NCBI GenBank assembly: GCA_963576725.1
Contig: OY755241.1
Coordinates: forward strand, 1,550,001-1,614,000
Direction of reading: 5' to 3'
Source: Azorinus chamasolen
Taxonomy: Eukaryota > Mollusca > Bivalvia > Cardiida > Solecurtidae
DNA length: 64,000 nucleotides
The first letter of the stretch is position 1. Every line of letters begins with the position of its first letter. Positions 1 to 9,765 of this stretch are shown here, piece after piece. A program made the position numbers and the translations under genes. Below the pieces are notes generated by a model that saw only the letters and a list, made by a program, of their open reading frames with translations, did no database searches and was not told where the DNA came from.

Positions 1-445
1 ATTGAGTACATATTTGACGGATTGTCACAGTTATTATGCTATGTTTTACATGTCCTGTGTTCACCGTCGTTTATGTTGTGGGTAAGTCCAGCGGGGATAC
101 CTTTATTTACACTATTTGTAAAGGGTGACTTTAGGGAGAAGTGTGAGGTTAGGACGTCCGTAAACCGGTTTAAACCCCCAGTGGTGTTTTTGCTACTGAC
201 CGTGCCAAGGCGGTACTCTCTTTGTCACCCTTCCTTTTGTTTGCCTTGCGTCTTTGTGCTTGTGATTTTGTTCGTGTGTGGAACGTTTGTCTCTGGTTCT
301 TGGGTGTCTTTTGGTGATTTCTGTGTTCATCTCGTGTGTGAGTGTGCGTTTGGTTGTGTGGTTGTGTGTGTCATGCTGTCTATCGGTGTTTTGGTGGTGG
401 TTGCGTCTTGTATGTGGCTTTGCCTGCTTGACTTTACTACTTTTC
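1..445 (-). repeat. B-family retroelement 3' end (5'-truncated copy)
   Basis: Read on the minus strand this matches the copies at 11898-12790, 39935-40894 and 44881-45128: a shared AAAAGTAGTAAAG end, a CA-rich stretch, then GGGGGTTTAAACCGGTTTA. One end is always the same and the other varies, which suggests 5'-truncated retroelement copies. Open frames across it are low-complexity Val/Cys/Phe runs and are not coding. Confidence 0.6.
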
Positions 446-780
446 CATTGAAAAATATCTTGTCCGGACTCTTTCTTGGAAAGTATTAATTTTTGCCCAA
501 TCCAAACCAAACTTTATATACATGTGTGTTGCCATTATATCTTGTTATATTAAGTTCGATAGCCATGTAAATCGCTTTAGTCGTTTAGGAGTAGCGGCCC
601 TTTATTTGCAAGAACGACTTTTAAACTCACCTTGTCCGGACTCTGTCTTGGAAAGTATTTGTCCAATCCTCACCACTCTTTACACACATGTTTGTGGCCA
701 TTATATCTTGGACAGGTTCGATAGCCATGTAAATCGTTTTAGTCGTTGCATACATGATTATGGTCCTTACTTTCTGTGAC
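446..780 (+). repeat. Two tandem ~190-bp units
   Basis: Two units each contain TTGTCCGGACTCT, CTTGGAAAGTATT and GATAGCCATGTAAATCG. The same units recur at 36640-36930, so this is an interspersed element with a tandem core. Nothing coding is seen. Confidence 0.6.
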
Positions 781-2139
781 AAAAAATCTAAAGCGGGGAC
801 ATCAGTGTCCTATGCACACATTTCTAGTTATGCTACATTCATAGATCTGGAAATGTAAAGTCTTATATAATGGTGTACTTTGTTAGCAATGTGACATTAT
901 AACGAAAGACCCAGTCCATGAATATCCATGCAGTAATAAATACTTAACCATTTTCTCTGTAAATATTCATGACAGAAATAATCACATCACGAATATTAAT
1001 TAAATTGGTTGACTGACACAGGTAATTCTGGCCATGGCAGATTCATATCTATATAACATAGTCCTGCAGGGGTCGTCTAATATGGGTCTATCCTGATTGC
1101 AAAGGTGTAGAAATGCTAATTTACGGAGTAAATGGTAAATTAATACTCATGTTGGAAAAGGGTTGAGCGAAAAGATAGTTTTTATAATGTAGTTAACCCT
1201 TTCCCTCATATAAACGTGTTTTCACGCATCTGCAAACAGAGTTGACCAATATCAGAACGGATCCTTGAGGAGCCGACTGATCAGGGTCTACTGTTTGCTA
1301 ATAAAATCTCAAAGATCTGTCTTTACTTTCTAAAATGGCGACAGTGCTCCATCTTCCATTACAACCCTTTTTCCATGTATTGAAATTTGTAATAAACACA
1401 GAACAGGGAAAGGGTTAAACAGAATATTTTGTTTAAGAAAAACTTTTATCAAAAAGCGCGTACAGTTGACAAATTAATACTGAACCTAATGGATAAGGCA
1501 TCCTCTTCTGGTATGATCAGTTGGTGCGCTCTCAGCTACTTAAAGAATATTTACCGATTGTCTGACATTAAGATTTAAGAATCGAAAGGTAATTTGCTAG
1601 AGAATAAGGTCTTTTAAGCCCAAGTGCCTGGTCGTTTGAGAATGGGTGACACTTTACCCTTGTTTTACAGAGAAATGTTTTTCTCAGATTGGGCAGAAAA
1701 TATAAACTCAGATCTATACCATTCCATAAGCAAACAGAGCAGACCCTGAGCTGACGGCTCCTACAGGGGCTGTCTGATTTGGGTCTTCTCGATGACAATT
1801 ACCCTTTATAGTGCCGTGGGTCACTTTGTGATAGCATTTTCTTACAGCAGCAATTTAACCCATTTGCTCCAAGTGGATTCTTCCATGCTTATATATTGGA
1901 TACGTCTTTTTTCTAAGGGATATCTGGTCTAAATTTTCATTTCTATTTTGTTTTATATTGAATGTCCTATCAGCAAACAGTGTAGACTCTGATCAGACGC
2001 CGCATGTGGCGTCTGATTAGAGTCTTCACTGTTTGCCTACGTCCCATATATGGGATCGTGGGGGAAAATGGATTAAAGGTTAAGACAAGAATCCTTTAAA
2101 AATTTACAAAACTAGTATAGAGCTGTTTTGTGTTTTCAG
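781..2139. other. AT-rich non-coding DNA with hairpin cassettes
   Basis: No coding exon recognised. It holds a TTAA-flanked MITE (1193-1418) and degraded palindromes near 1735-1785 and 1975-2035 whose arms read CAAACAG..AGACTCTGATCAGA. The last ~60 bases before 2140 align with the minus-strand sequence just right of 62304, so this part belongs to the intron upstream of the first visible monooxygenase exon. Confidence 0.5.
1193..1418. mobile_element. piggyBac-like MITE with TTAA ends
   Basis: It begins TTAACCCTTTCCCTCAT and ends CAGGGAAAGGGTTAA, giving TTAA at both ends and CCC-starting inverted repeats. TTAA duplication plus CCC termini is the piggyBac pattern, so the family call is inference. 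A decayed palindrome with GATCAGGGTCTAC arms lies inside. No transposase. Confidence 0.6.
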
Positions 2140-2303
2140 AGTTCCCAGAGTCCCCCGATGACGTACATACATGTTCCCTGAATAGGGAGTGTGGCACGTT
2201 CCTGTTCCACTGGACATTGGGTGATAGTGACATATGCCTCCATCCTGATGCCGGCATGAGAATAGGAAACAACAATGGCGCGTACAAGAGGGGACTGATT
2301 CAG
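2140..2303 (+). CDS. Left monooxygenase copy, first visible exon
   Basis: Acceptor TTTTCAG at 2133-2139 and donor GTATCT at 2304. It encodes a segment starting FPESPDDVHTC and ending KRGLIQ, with the HPDAGMRIG block typical of the monooxygenase linker between the two copper domains. The exon starts with two bases of a split codon and ends in phase 0. It has 164 bases, the same as 62141-62304 on the other strand. Confidence 0.8.
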
Positions 2304-2883
2304 GTATCTACAAATACATCTGCAGCCTATTTATGAAGGAAGGCGGGTGTGTTTAACTCCCATACAATATAATGTAGCCTCGTCCAAATGGTTATTTGGA
2401 ACCCACCCATGTTACATGCGCGGGGTTTCTGTTAAATAACATGCTGGTGAAAAGATTGACTGGTAAAGCAAACAGTGCAGACACTGATCAGATGGCTCCT
2501 CTATGGTGATCTGGGTGTTCACATATGTCCCATGTATGAGATTACAAGATATAATGGGTTATAAGCATATGTTTTATTAATGCAGAATGCAAAAAGCTCC
2601 CAGACTATTTTGTTAGGATATGTAACCCTTTCAGTGCTGTATATCCAATCAGTGTTTTAACTTTAAAGTCAACTCAGTATGAAAGGCTTAAACCTGCTAG
2701 GTAGGGAGACATAAACAGTCAGAAAGACAAAAATAGAGGGGAGGAGAAAGACAGAGGGACGGGAACGCTGGAGGGAGAGAATGAAGGGGGGAGTGAGAGA
2801 ATGAAGCGGTACATGTGCGAGAGATTTGAGATACATACAGACTAATGTAAACAACTCAAGAGTATGTTGCTTCCTGGTTACAG
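2304..2883 (+). other. Left copy intron 1
   Basis: 580 bases. The first ~130 bases align with the start of intron 1 in the right copy (just below 62141). A degraded palindrome lies at 2465-2520 and a GA-rich stretch at 2700-2815. Intron 1 of the right copy is 1.9 kb because of an inserted array and a mariner relic. Confidence 0.6.
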
Positions 2884-3124
2884 CTTCACCTGTACAACGC
2901 TGGCGACGCTGCTGCAGTGGATCAGTCTGGTATCAATTTCTTCTTGACACCAAACAGACGGACATACGATGCTGCTGTATTCTCATTCGGACAATCGACA
3001 CTGAACATTCCACCAGGAGAAGAAGACTACGTGGTCAATGGAGGATGTAGTTCGGACTGTACTAGGGCCGAAATGACCGGATATATACATGTTATCGCAG
3101 CCTTCAATCAAATGCACGACACTG
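2884..3124 (+). CDS. Left monooxygenase copy, exon with altered CuM motif
   Basis: Acceptor TTACAG before 2884, donor GTAGGT after 3124; phase 0 to phase 1. It encodes a segment starting LHLYNAGDAAAV, running through SGINFFLTPNRR and IPPGEEDYVVNGGC to QMHDTG. In dopamine beta-hydroxylase the His-x-His pair before xTG binds CuM. Here the triplet is CAA-ATG-CAC (Gln-Met-His), whereas the right copy reads CAC-ATG-CAT (His-Met-His). Confidence 0.82.
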
Positions 3125-3136
3125 GTAGGTAGTTTC

Positions 3137-4330
3137 ATGTATAAAAGTACAAATATGTCATGCAGGAAACACCACATACAGAACAAACAGACGACCGAAC
3201 AGCAACACAAGAAAGTCCAACATCTGTACATAACTATAAAAAACATAGAGATGCACAAAGACAAAACAAACATACAATAGGGGGAAGATGGAAGTACCGC
3301 CTTGAAATGGTCAGTGACAAAAATCACTGGGGGTTTAAACCAGTTATGGGGCGCCCAACCTCACGCTTATTCCATCCCTACCCTAACTAGACTGTCGCAG
3401 GACAGCAAAGCTCGCCTATTGTAGACCTTGTCTATAAAGATGAAGTCCAAAATATTTTTCTATTTTAACTAAACGACATCAATGTTAAACCTACTGGCAA
3501 ACTCTGTTCCAAATACCAGCTTCCTATGACAAGTATTTCATGTTGTATAAGTGCATCTTAACACTTACCCCAAAACCCCAATTTCAGCCCAAAAATCTTA
3601 AGTCCAAAACAGGTGAAATTTGGACTAAAATTCAATTTTATTTTAAACTTTAACTACACTACATCAATGTTCAACACATCGGGAACCTCCATTTCAAGTA
3701 TCAGCTTCTTAGGGTAAATATTTCATGTAGTATTAGTGCATTTCAACACTTACCCCAAAACTTTAACCTTGAGATTTCAGCCCAAAAAGCTAAGTCCAAA
3801 ACAGGTGAAATTTGGACTAAAATTCAATTTTAGTTTAAATTTTAACTACACTACATCAATGTTCAACACATCGGGAACCTTCGTTCCAAATATCAGCTTT
3901 CTAGGACAAATATTTCATGTAGTATTAGTGTATTTCAACACTTACCCCAAAACTTTAACCTTGAGATTTCAGCCCAAAAAGCTAAGTCCAAAACAGGTGA
4001 AATCTTGACTAAAATTCAATTTTAGTTTTAAATTATAACTACACTATATCAATGTTCAACACACTGGGAACCTCCATTTCAAGTATCAGCTTCCTAGGGC
4101 AAATATTTCATGTAGTATTAGTGCATTTAAACACTTACCCCAACACTTTAACCAAAAGCCAACGCCGACGCCGGGGTGATTCTTCGAATAGGCGATCTAA
4201 AAACAAACAGTGTAAATAAACGTATCCCTTGTCAGACTAATATACAATCGCGATGGCAAATACAGTGGTAAAGTGCATGTAAAAACATATTTAAGTGAAA
4301 CAAACTTATTTGCGTGAAACGAGTATATAA
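3137..4330 (-). mobile_element. A-family retroelement copy split by a tandem array
   Basis: From 3137 the sequence runs AAAAGTACAAATATGTCATG, GCAGGAAACACCACATACAG and on to CACGCTTATTCCATCCC, then stops at about 3390 and resumes at 4204 with ACAAACAGTGTAAATAAACG. The uninterrupted copy at 47195-47645 is continuous across this join. The element starts about 13 bases after the exon 2 donor. Its fixed 3' end is at the left. Confidence 0.7.
3391..4203 (+). repeat. Tandem array (~190-bp units) with complementary ends, nested in the A element
   Basis: About four units share ATCAATGTTCAACACATCGG, ATTTCATGTAGTATTAGTG and AAGTCCAAAACAGGTGAAAT. The flanks carry AGCTCGCCTATT on the left and AATAGGCGATCT on the right, which are inverted. 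This is a short inverted terminal motif around a tandem core, like bivalve pearl-type elements (family match by architecture only). Confidence 0.65.
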
Positions 4331-4469
4331 GACATGCTAACGCAATGCTTTGATCAGTCTGCTTTCTTTGTAATAAAAATTGTTTTCGTCAGTGATACAT
4401 TTTGATTAATATTCAGATGCTCACATGATTCGCTCAAAACCCTTTGATCTGGGTCTACACTGTTGGCAA

Positions 4470-5020
4470 AGGTCTTGCTCTCGAAGGATCTCCTACTTTC
4501 AGAACTTTATGTACTTCACAACAATGTTAAGTGCTTGAGTTGCGGACGTAAAAGTCGCCCGTACTTAACCCTTCGCTTGCTGAATTTTAAAATATATTTC
4601 TCCTTCTTTATCCATGTCCTTTTGTATAATTACATATATCTTTACTGTGCACAAGTATTTCGCTATGCAAACACTGCTGTGGAGTGCACTGGTTGCACAA
4701 TCAATTTGTAAATAGTGCAGACCCTGGTGAGACAGCTCCTGCAGGAGCTGTCTCATCTGGGTCTTCACTATTTACAGGCACGTATATTGACGTGAATAGC
4801 AAGCGAAGGGTTAATTCTCAGTGTTGTTATATGTTCATGTCATGCGGGATCATGTTTCGATGTCATTGGCTTCGAAAATTGAATACCGCTTCAGCCGGTA
4901 CTATTGGGCGTGTGTATTGTTGTACTTTAATAACTGTGGATGAACAGACTTAATAAACAGTCTGCAATCTTCTTTGCGTTGTTGCTTTTGTTCTCGAATG
5001 ATCTCCTACTTTCAGAACTT
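4470..5020 (-). repeat. C-family element interrupted by a TTAA MITE
   Basis: CTCGAAGGATCTCCTACTTT through AAAAGTCGCCCGTACTT, then (after the MITE at 4565-4814) TTCTCAGTGTTGTTATAT and AATACCGCTTCAGCCGGTAC, match the C element copies at 25190-25545 and, reversed, 13413-13640. Confidence 0.65.
4565..4814. mobile_element. piggyBac-like MITE, TTAA target, with central palindrome
   Basis: Ends are TTAACCCTTCGCTTGCT and AGCAAGCGAAGGGTTAA, a 17-base perfect inverted repeat including TTAA. Removing it restores a continuous C element. The centre is a palindrome with GACAGCTCCTGCAGGAGCTG flanked by AGACCC..GGGTCT arms. A second copy is at 26940-27187. Confidence 0.75.
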
Positions 5021-5064
5021 ATACACACGGCTAGACAGTGGTTTGTCATTGCTCTTACAGGGAA

Positions 5065-5910
5065 CATTACTGACGCTTTGGTCACATTGCCATGTATGCA
5101 CACAGCATAGTTGGTTTCACATCTAGAGGCTACATTCTATGTTATGTATACGCAGAATACTTACTGAACATCTAGAGCCTACATTATTTGTCATGCATAC
5201 ATCTAACATCTAGAGGCTAAATTCTTCGTGATGTATACATCTAAAATCCTGAGGCTACAGTCTTTGCGATATAATTATCTTACATCTAGAGGCTACATTC
5301 TTTTTTATATATACACACAGCATACTAACTGAACATCTAGAAGCTACACTCTTTGTCATGTATACACAGAATAGTACCTGAACATCTAAAGACTACATTC
5401 TTTGTCATGTATACATCTAACATCTAGAGACTACATTCTTTGTCATGTATACATACAGCATACGTACTTGGTGTAATATCTAGAGGTTACATTTTTGCCA
5501 TGTATACATGTAACATACTTTCTTAAAGTAACGTCTAGAGATTGCAATCTTTGTCATGTATACAAATAACATAGTTACTCAATGTAACATCTAGAGGTTA
5601 CATTCTTTGCCATGTAAACAAGCAGTATAATACTTGGTTTAACATCTAGGTTACATTTTTGCCATGTATACATGTAACATACTTAAAGTAACGTCTAGAT
5701 ATTGCATTCTTTATCATGTACACAAATAGCATAACTCAATGTAACATCTAGAGGTTACATTATTTGACATGTTTACATGCAGTATAGTTACAAAATGGAA
5801 CAAGTAGGTGCTACAGCCTTGGTCATGTACACATGCAGCATACTTACTTAATGTAACACCTACTAACGGTTATATTCTTTGTCATGTATACAAACAGCAT
5901 ACTTACTCGC
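5065..5910 (+). repeat. Minisatellite array, ~50-60-bp units
   Basis: More than a dozen degenerate units of the form AACATCTAGAGGCTACATTC, TTTGTCATGTATACA, CAGCATACTTACT. Unit length varies. No coding potential. Confidence 0.75.
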
Positions 5911-6055
5911 CATTTGACAAGAGCTGCTGTTTTCCTGTGGAATGATATAGACGTGAGTCTACAGTTTCTGTCATAGCCAAGAATTCCTAGATCCATATGA
6001 TATTATTACAATTAATCTAATCAATATTTCTTACAAACATTCACTGGGTTAACGG

Positions 6056-6266
6056 TTAACCCATTCCCTCATTTGACTACTCTGTAAAAGTCACTTTGTG
6101 AAACCATTGTGATAAATAGAGCATTTGCTCCTATAGGAGCAAATGCTCTATCACAATGGTTTCAAAGTACAAAATTCTAAAAATGACCTTTTCTCTAGTT
6201 AATGCTCCTTTTCGGTAGATTTATTCAAAGAGGTATCTTAAAATAGCCTATGAGGGAATGGGTTAA
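6056..6266. mobile_element. TTAA MITE with near-perfect central palindrome
   Basis: It starts TTAACCCATTCCCTCAT and ends ATGAGGGAATGGGTTAA. Inside, AAACCATTGTGAT and AGAGCATTTGCTCC are followed by TATA and then their complements through 6166. The TIR resembles that of 1193-1418 but the palindrome arms are unrelated. Confidence 0.75.
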
Positions 6267-6344
6267 TCACATCATCAATAGGATTATTTTTTATAGTGGC
6301 ACGTGAACGCAGGAAACTGGCCATGGCAAAACAGTTGAACTATA

Positions 6345-6600
6345 TATACAGTTAAATTTCGATAACTCGAACTTGAAGGGACCATACAAATTAGTTCGAG
6401 TTAACAGAAGTTCGAGTCATCCAATTTCTAATCTGAACAATTTCTCAATGCCACAGCTTAATACAGGTCTAAAGTAATGCTGAAAGCTCCCATAGGAGCT
6501 TTCAGCATTACTTTAGACATGTATTAAGCTGTGACATGTGTTTTCAGATATTTGTAGCGATAAATTTTAGAGCAATTATGTATTGTAAGTTTTAGAAGGA
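6345..6600. mobile_element. pogo/mariner-like MITE remnant with large palindrome
   Basis: The left end ACAGTTAAATTTCGATAACT resembles the termini of the MITE at 55181-55562. A palindrome of about 80 bases (6453-6533) has CACAGCTTAATACAGGTCTA arms around GAAAGCTCCCATAGGAGCTT. The right TIR is not recognisable. Confidence 0.5.
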
Positions 6601-6913
6601 CGGAACTTCTTGTTCAGACCCTCAAGGATCTGATCATCTGGATATATTCTATTTACAAAGGTGTGCCACAAGTCGTTTAATAGAAGAAAATGGTCAACGA
6701 GATACAAACTTAAAACCTCAAATAACAGATATATATTCTGAAAGTAGGTTATCCTTCGAAAACAAAAGTAGCAATGCCAAAAGAGTAAGTAAGACTGTTT
6801 ATGAGTAGTAATTAAAGTGCAACACTACTCACGCCCCTAGCACCGGCTTAAGCAGTATTCAATTTTCAAAACTTATACCATCAAAACTAATTATCCCGAA
6901 GGTTCAGAAAATA

Positions 6914-9743
6914 TTTCAAATCAAATCAAATAGTTTATTGATACATTCAGGCCTCCAGCCCATAGTACAAGAAATACATTCAAACATAAATATACAATCA
7001 AATGTAGTAGAGCAGTATCACAAGTTTCATACAAAGGCACGTACATATATATATATATAATCGATTGTTTCGGCGTAATGTTCTGAGTGTTCAAGTATTT
7101 AGAATCTGTCTTTTCATGGCTAAAGCATAATGTATGTATTGAGCAGTATTTCTAATGTTTGATTCATTTGTTGATGCTAATAAATTGTACATCTTATGTA
7201 AGGATGGGTTGATATATATATTTCTAGGTATAAATCTCTCTCTTACGTTCGCATAAACCGTACAAACAAACAGAAAGTGGAACTCATCCTCAACATCACC
7301 ATTTGAACAAACCCTGCATACTCGTTCTTCTCTTGGTACGTTCCTGTACCGTCCCCTTTCTATTTCCAGTTCATGAGCACCTGTTCTGAACTGAGCGTAA
7401 CTGTGTCTGAACTTTCTTATAGTTAATACATCTAGGAAAACCTCACGTTCGTATGAAAATTTTACGTATTTATAGACATTCAATTTAGAACAGGTCTCGA
7501 CATAACTGTACCAATTTTGTATATGTGTATCTTTCATTCTCTGGACAAACAATTCTAAAAACAATTTTTCATTTTCAGTACCTTGGTTATACCAAATATA
7601 AGCAAAACCATATTTACATAAAAGGTTTTTCACCTCCGATGACCAATTAAAGTAACCATCATTTGGCATTTCTAAAAGCATGTTGTAACACTTTTTGACA
7701 TACCTTGTATCAGACATTTTCAGAATTTTTAACCAATATTTTATGCATCTCCTAGAGGTTTCTATTGATATCGGAAAACGCCCGCAATCTCCTAGGACAG
7801 CAGCATTTGTCGAGTTTCTACTCGTACAAAGATATCTCTTACAAGCGTAATTTAACACCGTTTCTGAACTATTTCTGGAAAGGTATCCCCATATTTCTGA
7901 ACCATACGTAACAATTGGTAATATTTTAGAGTCAAACAACTTGAAAAATATACTATATGGTAGTTGACCATAATTGTACAGGGATGCTAAAATTGATAAT
8001 AATGCCCTCTTTGCTTTCGTGGCTAAATCTCCAGCCATTTCATTCAAAGAGAGGCGAGAGGTGAATGTAACACCTACATATGTAAATGCATTCACTATTT
8101 GTAAGACCTCCCCTCCGTAAGTCCATTTCTCGTGTCTAGATAGCATGCCCCCTTTTTTAAACACCATTACTTTAGTTTTCTGGGTATTAACTCTAAGACA
8201 GCTGGTTTGGCAAAACTCGCTCAATACATTTAATTGTTTTTGTAGATCTTTAACTGTGTCTGCCATGAGAGCTACATCATCTGCAAACATTAGAAGCAAA
8301 ATTTCTATGTCATTTGGCTGAAGCTGAATCCCTCTTAGGTCTTTATTTTGTTTCAGCTTTAAGGAAAGTTCATTTATGAAAAATAAAAATAGTTTCGGTG
8401 ATGCCAAACAGCCTTGTTTGAGTCCAACTGGACAGTCGAAATACTCAGATATCTTACCATTGTATTTAACACAGGATTTCACTTTCTGGTACATTGCAGT
8501 TAAAGCCCAATAAAGATTACCATTTACATCAGCTCGTTGAAGAACTTCCCAGAGTTTACTCCGTTTAACTGAATCAAAAGCCGTTTTGAAGTCTACGAAT
8601 GCAACATATAATTTACCCCCTTTTTTAGTGAGCTGCTTGTATATTATAGACTGCAGAACAAATGCGTTATCTATTGTAGAGTACCCTTCTCTAAAACCTG
8701 ACTGTGACTCATCAATCTTATTGAAAACATTAGCAAAAAAAGAGAGTCTCCTGTTAATTATGCTGGTATAAATTTTACCAAATATATCTAACAGAGATAT
8801 ACCACGGTAGTTTTCCGGATTATCTCGGTCACCTTTCTTATGTATCGGCACTAGAACCGCACTACCCCATGCAGTAGGAAATTCACCATTTAAAAACAAT
8901 CTATTAAATAGCCTTACCATAACAGGCATTATAATATCAATAGAGTGCTTAAAGAAAACGGGAGGAATACCATCCTCTCCAGGTGCTTTTGAACTGTTTA
9001 ATGACTTAATACTCATTGCAATTTCCTCATCTGTTATTTCCAAATTAAAAATTGCATTTCTGATCTCATCCAAATCATCATCTTCATCCAAAACATTAAA
9101 ATTGGTATTATCCTCAGTGTCATCACCTTGGAATAATGTTTCAAAATGTTCTTTCCACTTATCTATAATAATATTGGCCTGAACTGTATCAGCATTTGTA
9201 ATACATTTGAGTACTTTCCAAAATGATCTAGGGTTATTTGAACATTTACATAAGTCATCTAGCTGTCTGGCATACATACCGGTCTTTTTCGAATGACAAA
9301 GTGCCTTAAACCTTTGTTTACAGCCTATGTAAAACTCTAAGTTTGCTGTGGATCGATTCTGCCTGTATTTTCGCAGCGCCTTTGTTTTATCTCTTTTCAT
9401 ACTTGAACAATCTTTATCGAACCATGGGGGTTGCGGTCGTTTCTTACGAGACCTAACTGGTTTCTTGCAAACTGTTAATGCATGTTCAACACCCTCCATT
9501 ATCATATCTAGTATATCATCGATCCCCTCACCCAGATTGTTAATACAACTTGTAATCTTTGTTAGATTATCCCTTGAAAAGTTCATAAGATTGTCTCTAA
9601 GCTTAACAACGTTTCTCTCAGTAAAAAGATAAACTGGCCTGTTATCAGATTTGCCCTGTTCAGTTACTAGCTGGTTTACTGGGAAGCGGTTTGATACTAT
9701 GGACACCTGTAAAGGAAAGTGGCACGATTCCGTTCTTTCACTG
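6914..9743 (-). mobile_element. 5'-truncated non-LTR retrotransposon (LINE)
   Basis: On the minus strand one long reverse transcriptase frame is followed by a ~170-bp 3' UTR that ends in a short (ATTTG)n run at 6914-6930, a microsatellite tail typical of several LINE clades. The 5' boundary is within the endonuclease region, and the host C element resumes at about 9744. It lies antisense to the monooxygenase in intron 2. Confidence 0.8.
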
Positions 9744-9748
9744 TATAA
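7091..9748 (-). CDS. LINE reverse transcriptase, N-terminally truncated
   Basis: An uninterrupted frame of about 885 codons. Near residue 10 SCHFPLQV looks like the last motif of an endonuclease/exonuclease/phosphatase domain, normally Ser-Asp-His; here Cys replaces Asp. Reverse transcriptase motifs follow: VPIHKKGDRDNPENYRGISL (about 301-320), AFVDFKTAFD with a catalytic Asp (384-393), GLKQGC (443-448) and the FADD active site (489-492). A zinc-knuckle-like CRVC...H...C lies about 75 residues from the end. The frame has no ATG at its start and the endonuclease is almost wholly missing, so it is a dead-on-arrival truncated insert even though the reading frame is intact. An intact frame of this length suggests a young insertion. 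The clade (CR1/Jockey-like) cannot be settled by eye. Confidence 0.85.
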   Translation of the reverse strand, partial: LYSERTESCHFPLQVSIVSNRFPVNQLVTEQGKSDNRPVYLFTERNVVKLRDNLMNFSRDNLTKITSCINNLGEGIDDILDMIMEGVEHALTVCKKPVRSRKKRPQPPWFDKDCSSMKRDKTKALRKYRQNRSTANLEFYIGCKQRFKALCHSKKTGMYARQLDDLCKCSNNPRSFWKVLKCITNADTVQANIIIDKWKEHFETLFQGDDTEDNTNFNVLDEDDDLDEIRNAIFNLEITDEEIAMSIKSLNSSKAPGEDGIPPVFFKHSIDIIMPVMVRLFNRLFLNGEFPTAWGSAVLVPIHKKGDRDNPENYRGISLLDIFGKIYTSIINRRLSFFANVFNKIDESQSGFREGYSTIDNAFVLQSIIYKQLTKKGGKLYVAFVDFKTAFDSVKRSKLWEVLQRADVNGNLYWALTAMYQKVKSCVKYNGKISEYFDCPVGLKQGCLASPKLFLFFINELSLKLKQNKDLRGIQLQPNDIEILLLMFADDVALMADTVKDLQKQLNVLSEFCQTSCLRVNTQKTKVMVFKKGGMLSRHEKWTYGGEVLQIVNAFTYVGVTFTSRLSLNEMAGDLATKAKRALLSILASLYNYGQLPYSIFFKLFDSKILPIVTYGSEIWGYLSRNSSETVLNYACKRYLCTSRNSTNAAVLGDCGRFPISIETSRRCIKYWLKILKMSDTRYVKKCYNMLLEMPNDGYFNWSSEVKNLLCKYGFAYIWYNQGTENEKLFLELFVQRMKDTHIQNWYSYVETCSKLNVYKYVKFSYEREVFLDVLTIRKFRHSYAQFRTGAHELEIERGRYRNVPREERVCRVCSNGDVEDEFHFLFVCTVYANVRERFIPRNIYINPSLHKMYNLLASTNESNIRNTAQYIHYALAMKRQILNT

Positions 9749-9765
9749 CACTGAGAATGAAGTAC

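Larger units (their letters stand above)
6722..9765 (+). repeat. C-family element split by a LINE
   Basis: 6722-6913 matches the C element through CACCGGCTTAAGCAGTATTC and AATTATCCCGAAGGTTCAG. The missing end, AACACTGAGAATGAAGTAC, reappears at 9747. In the intact copy at 13413-13640 these parts are contiguous, so the LINE sits inside it. Confidence 0.65.

Noticed and set aside
22..510. Overlapping open frames of 105-155 codons at the left edge
   Set aside because: They lie in a B-family repeat tail and read as low-complexity Val/Cys/Phe or Lys/Arg/His strings that recur in every copy.
5065..5910. CRISPR-like or spacer-repeat array
   Set aside because: Units are contiguous and degenerate without unique spacers, in a eukaryotic intron; ordinary minisatellite.
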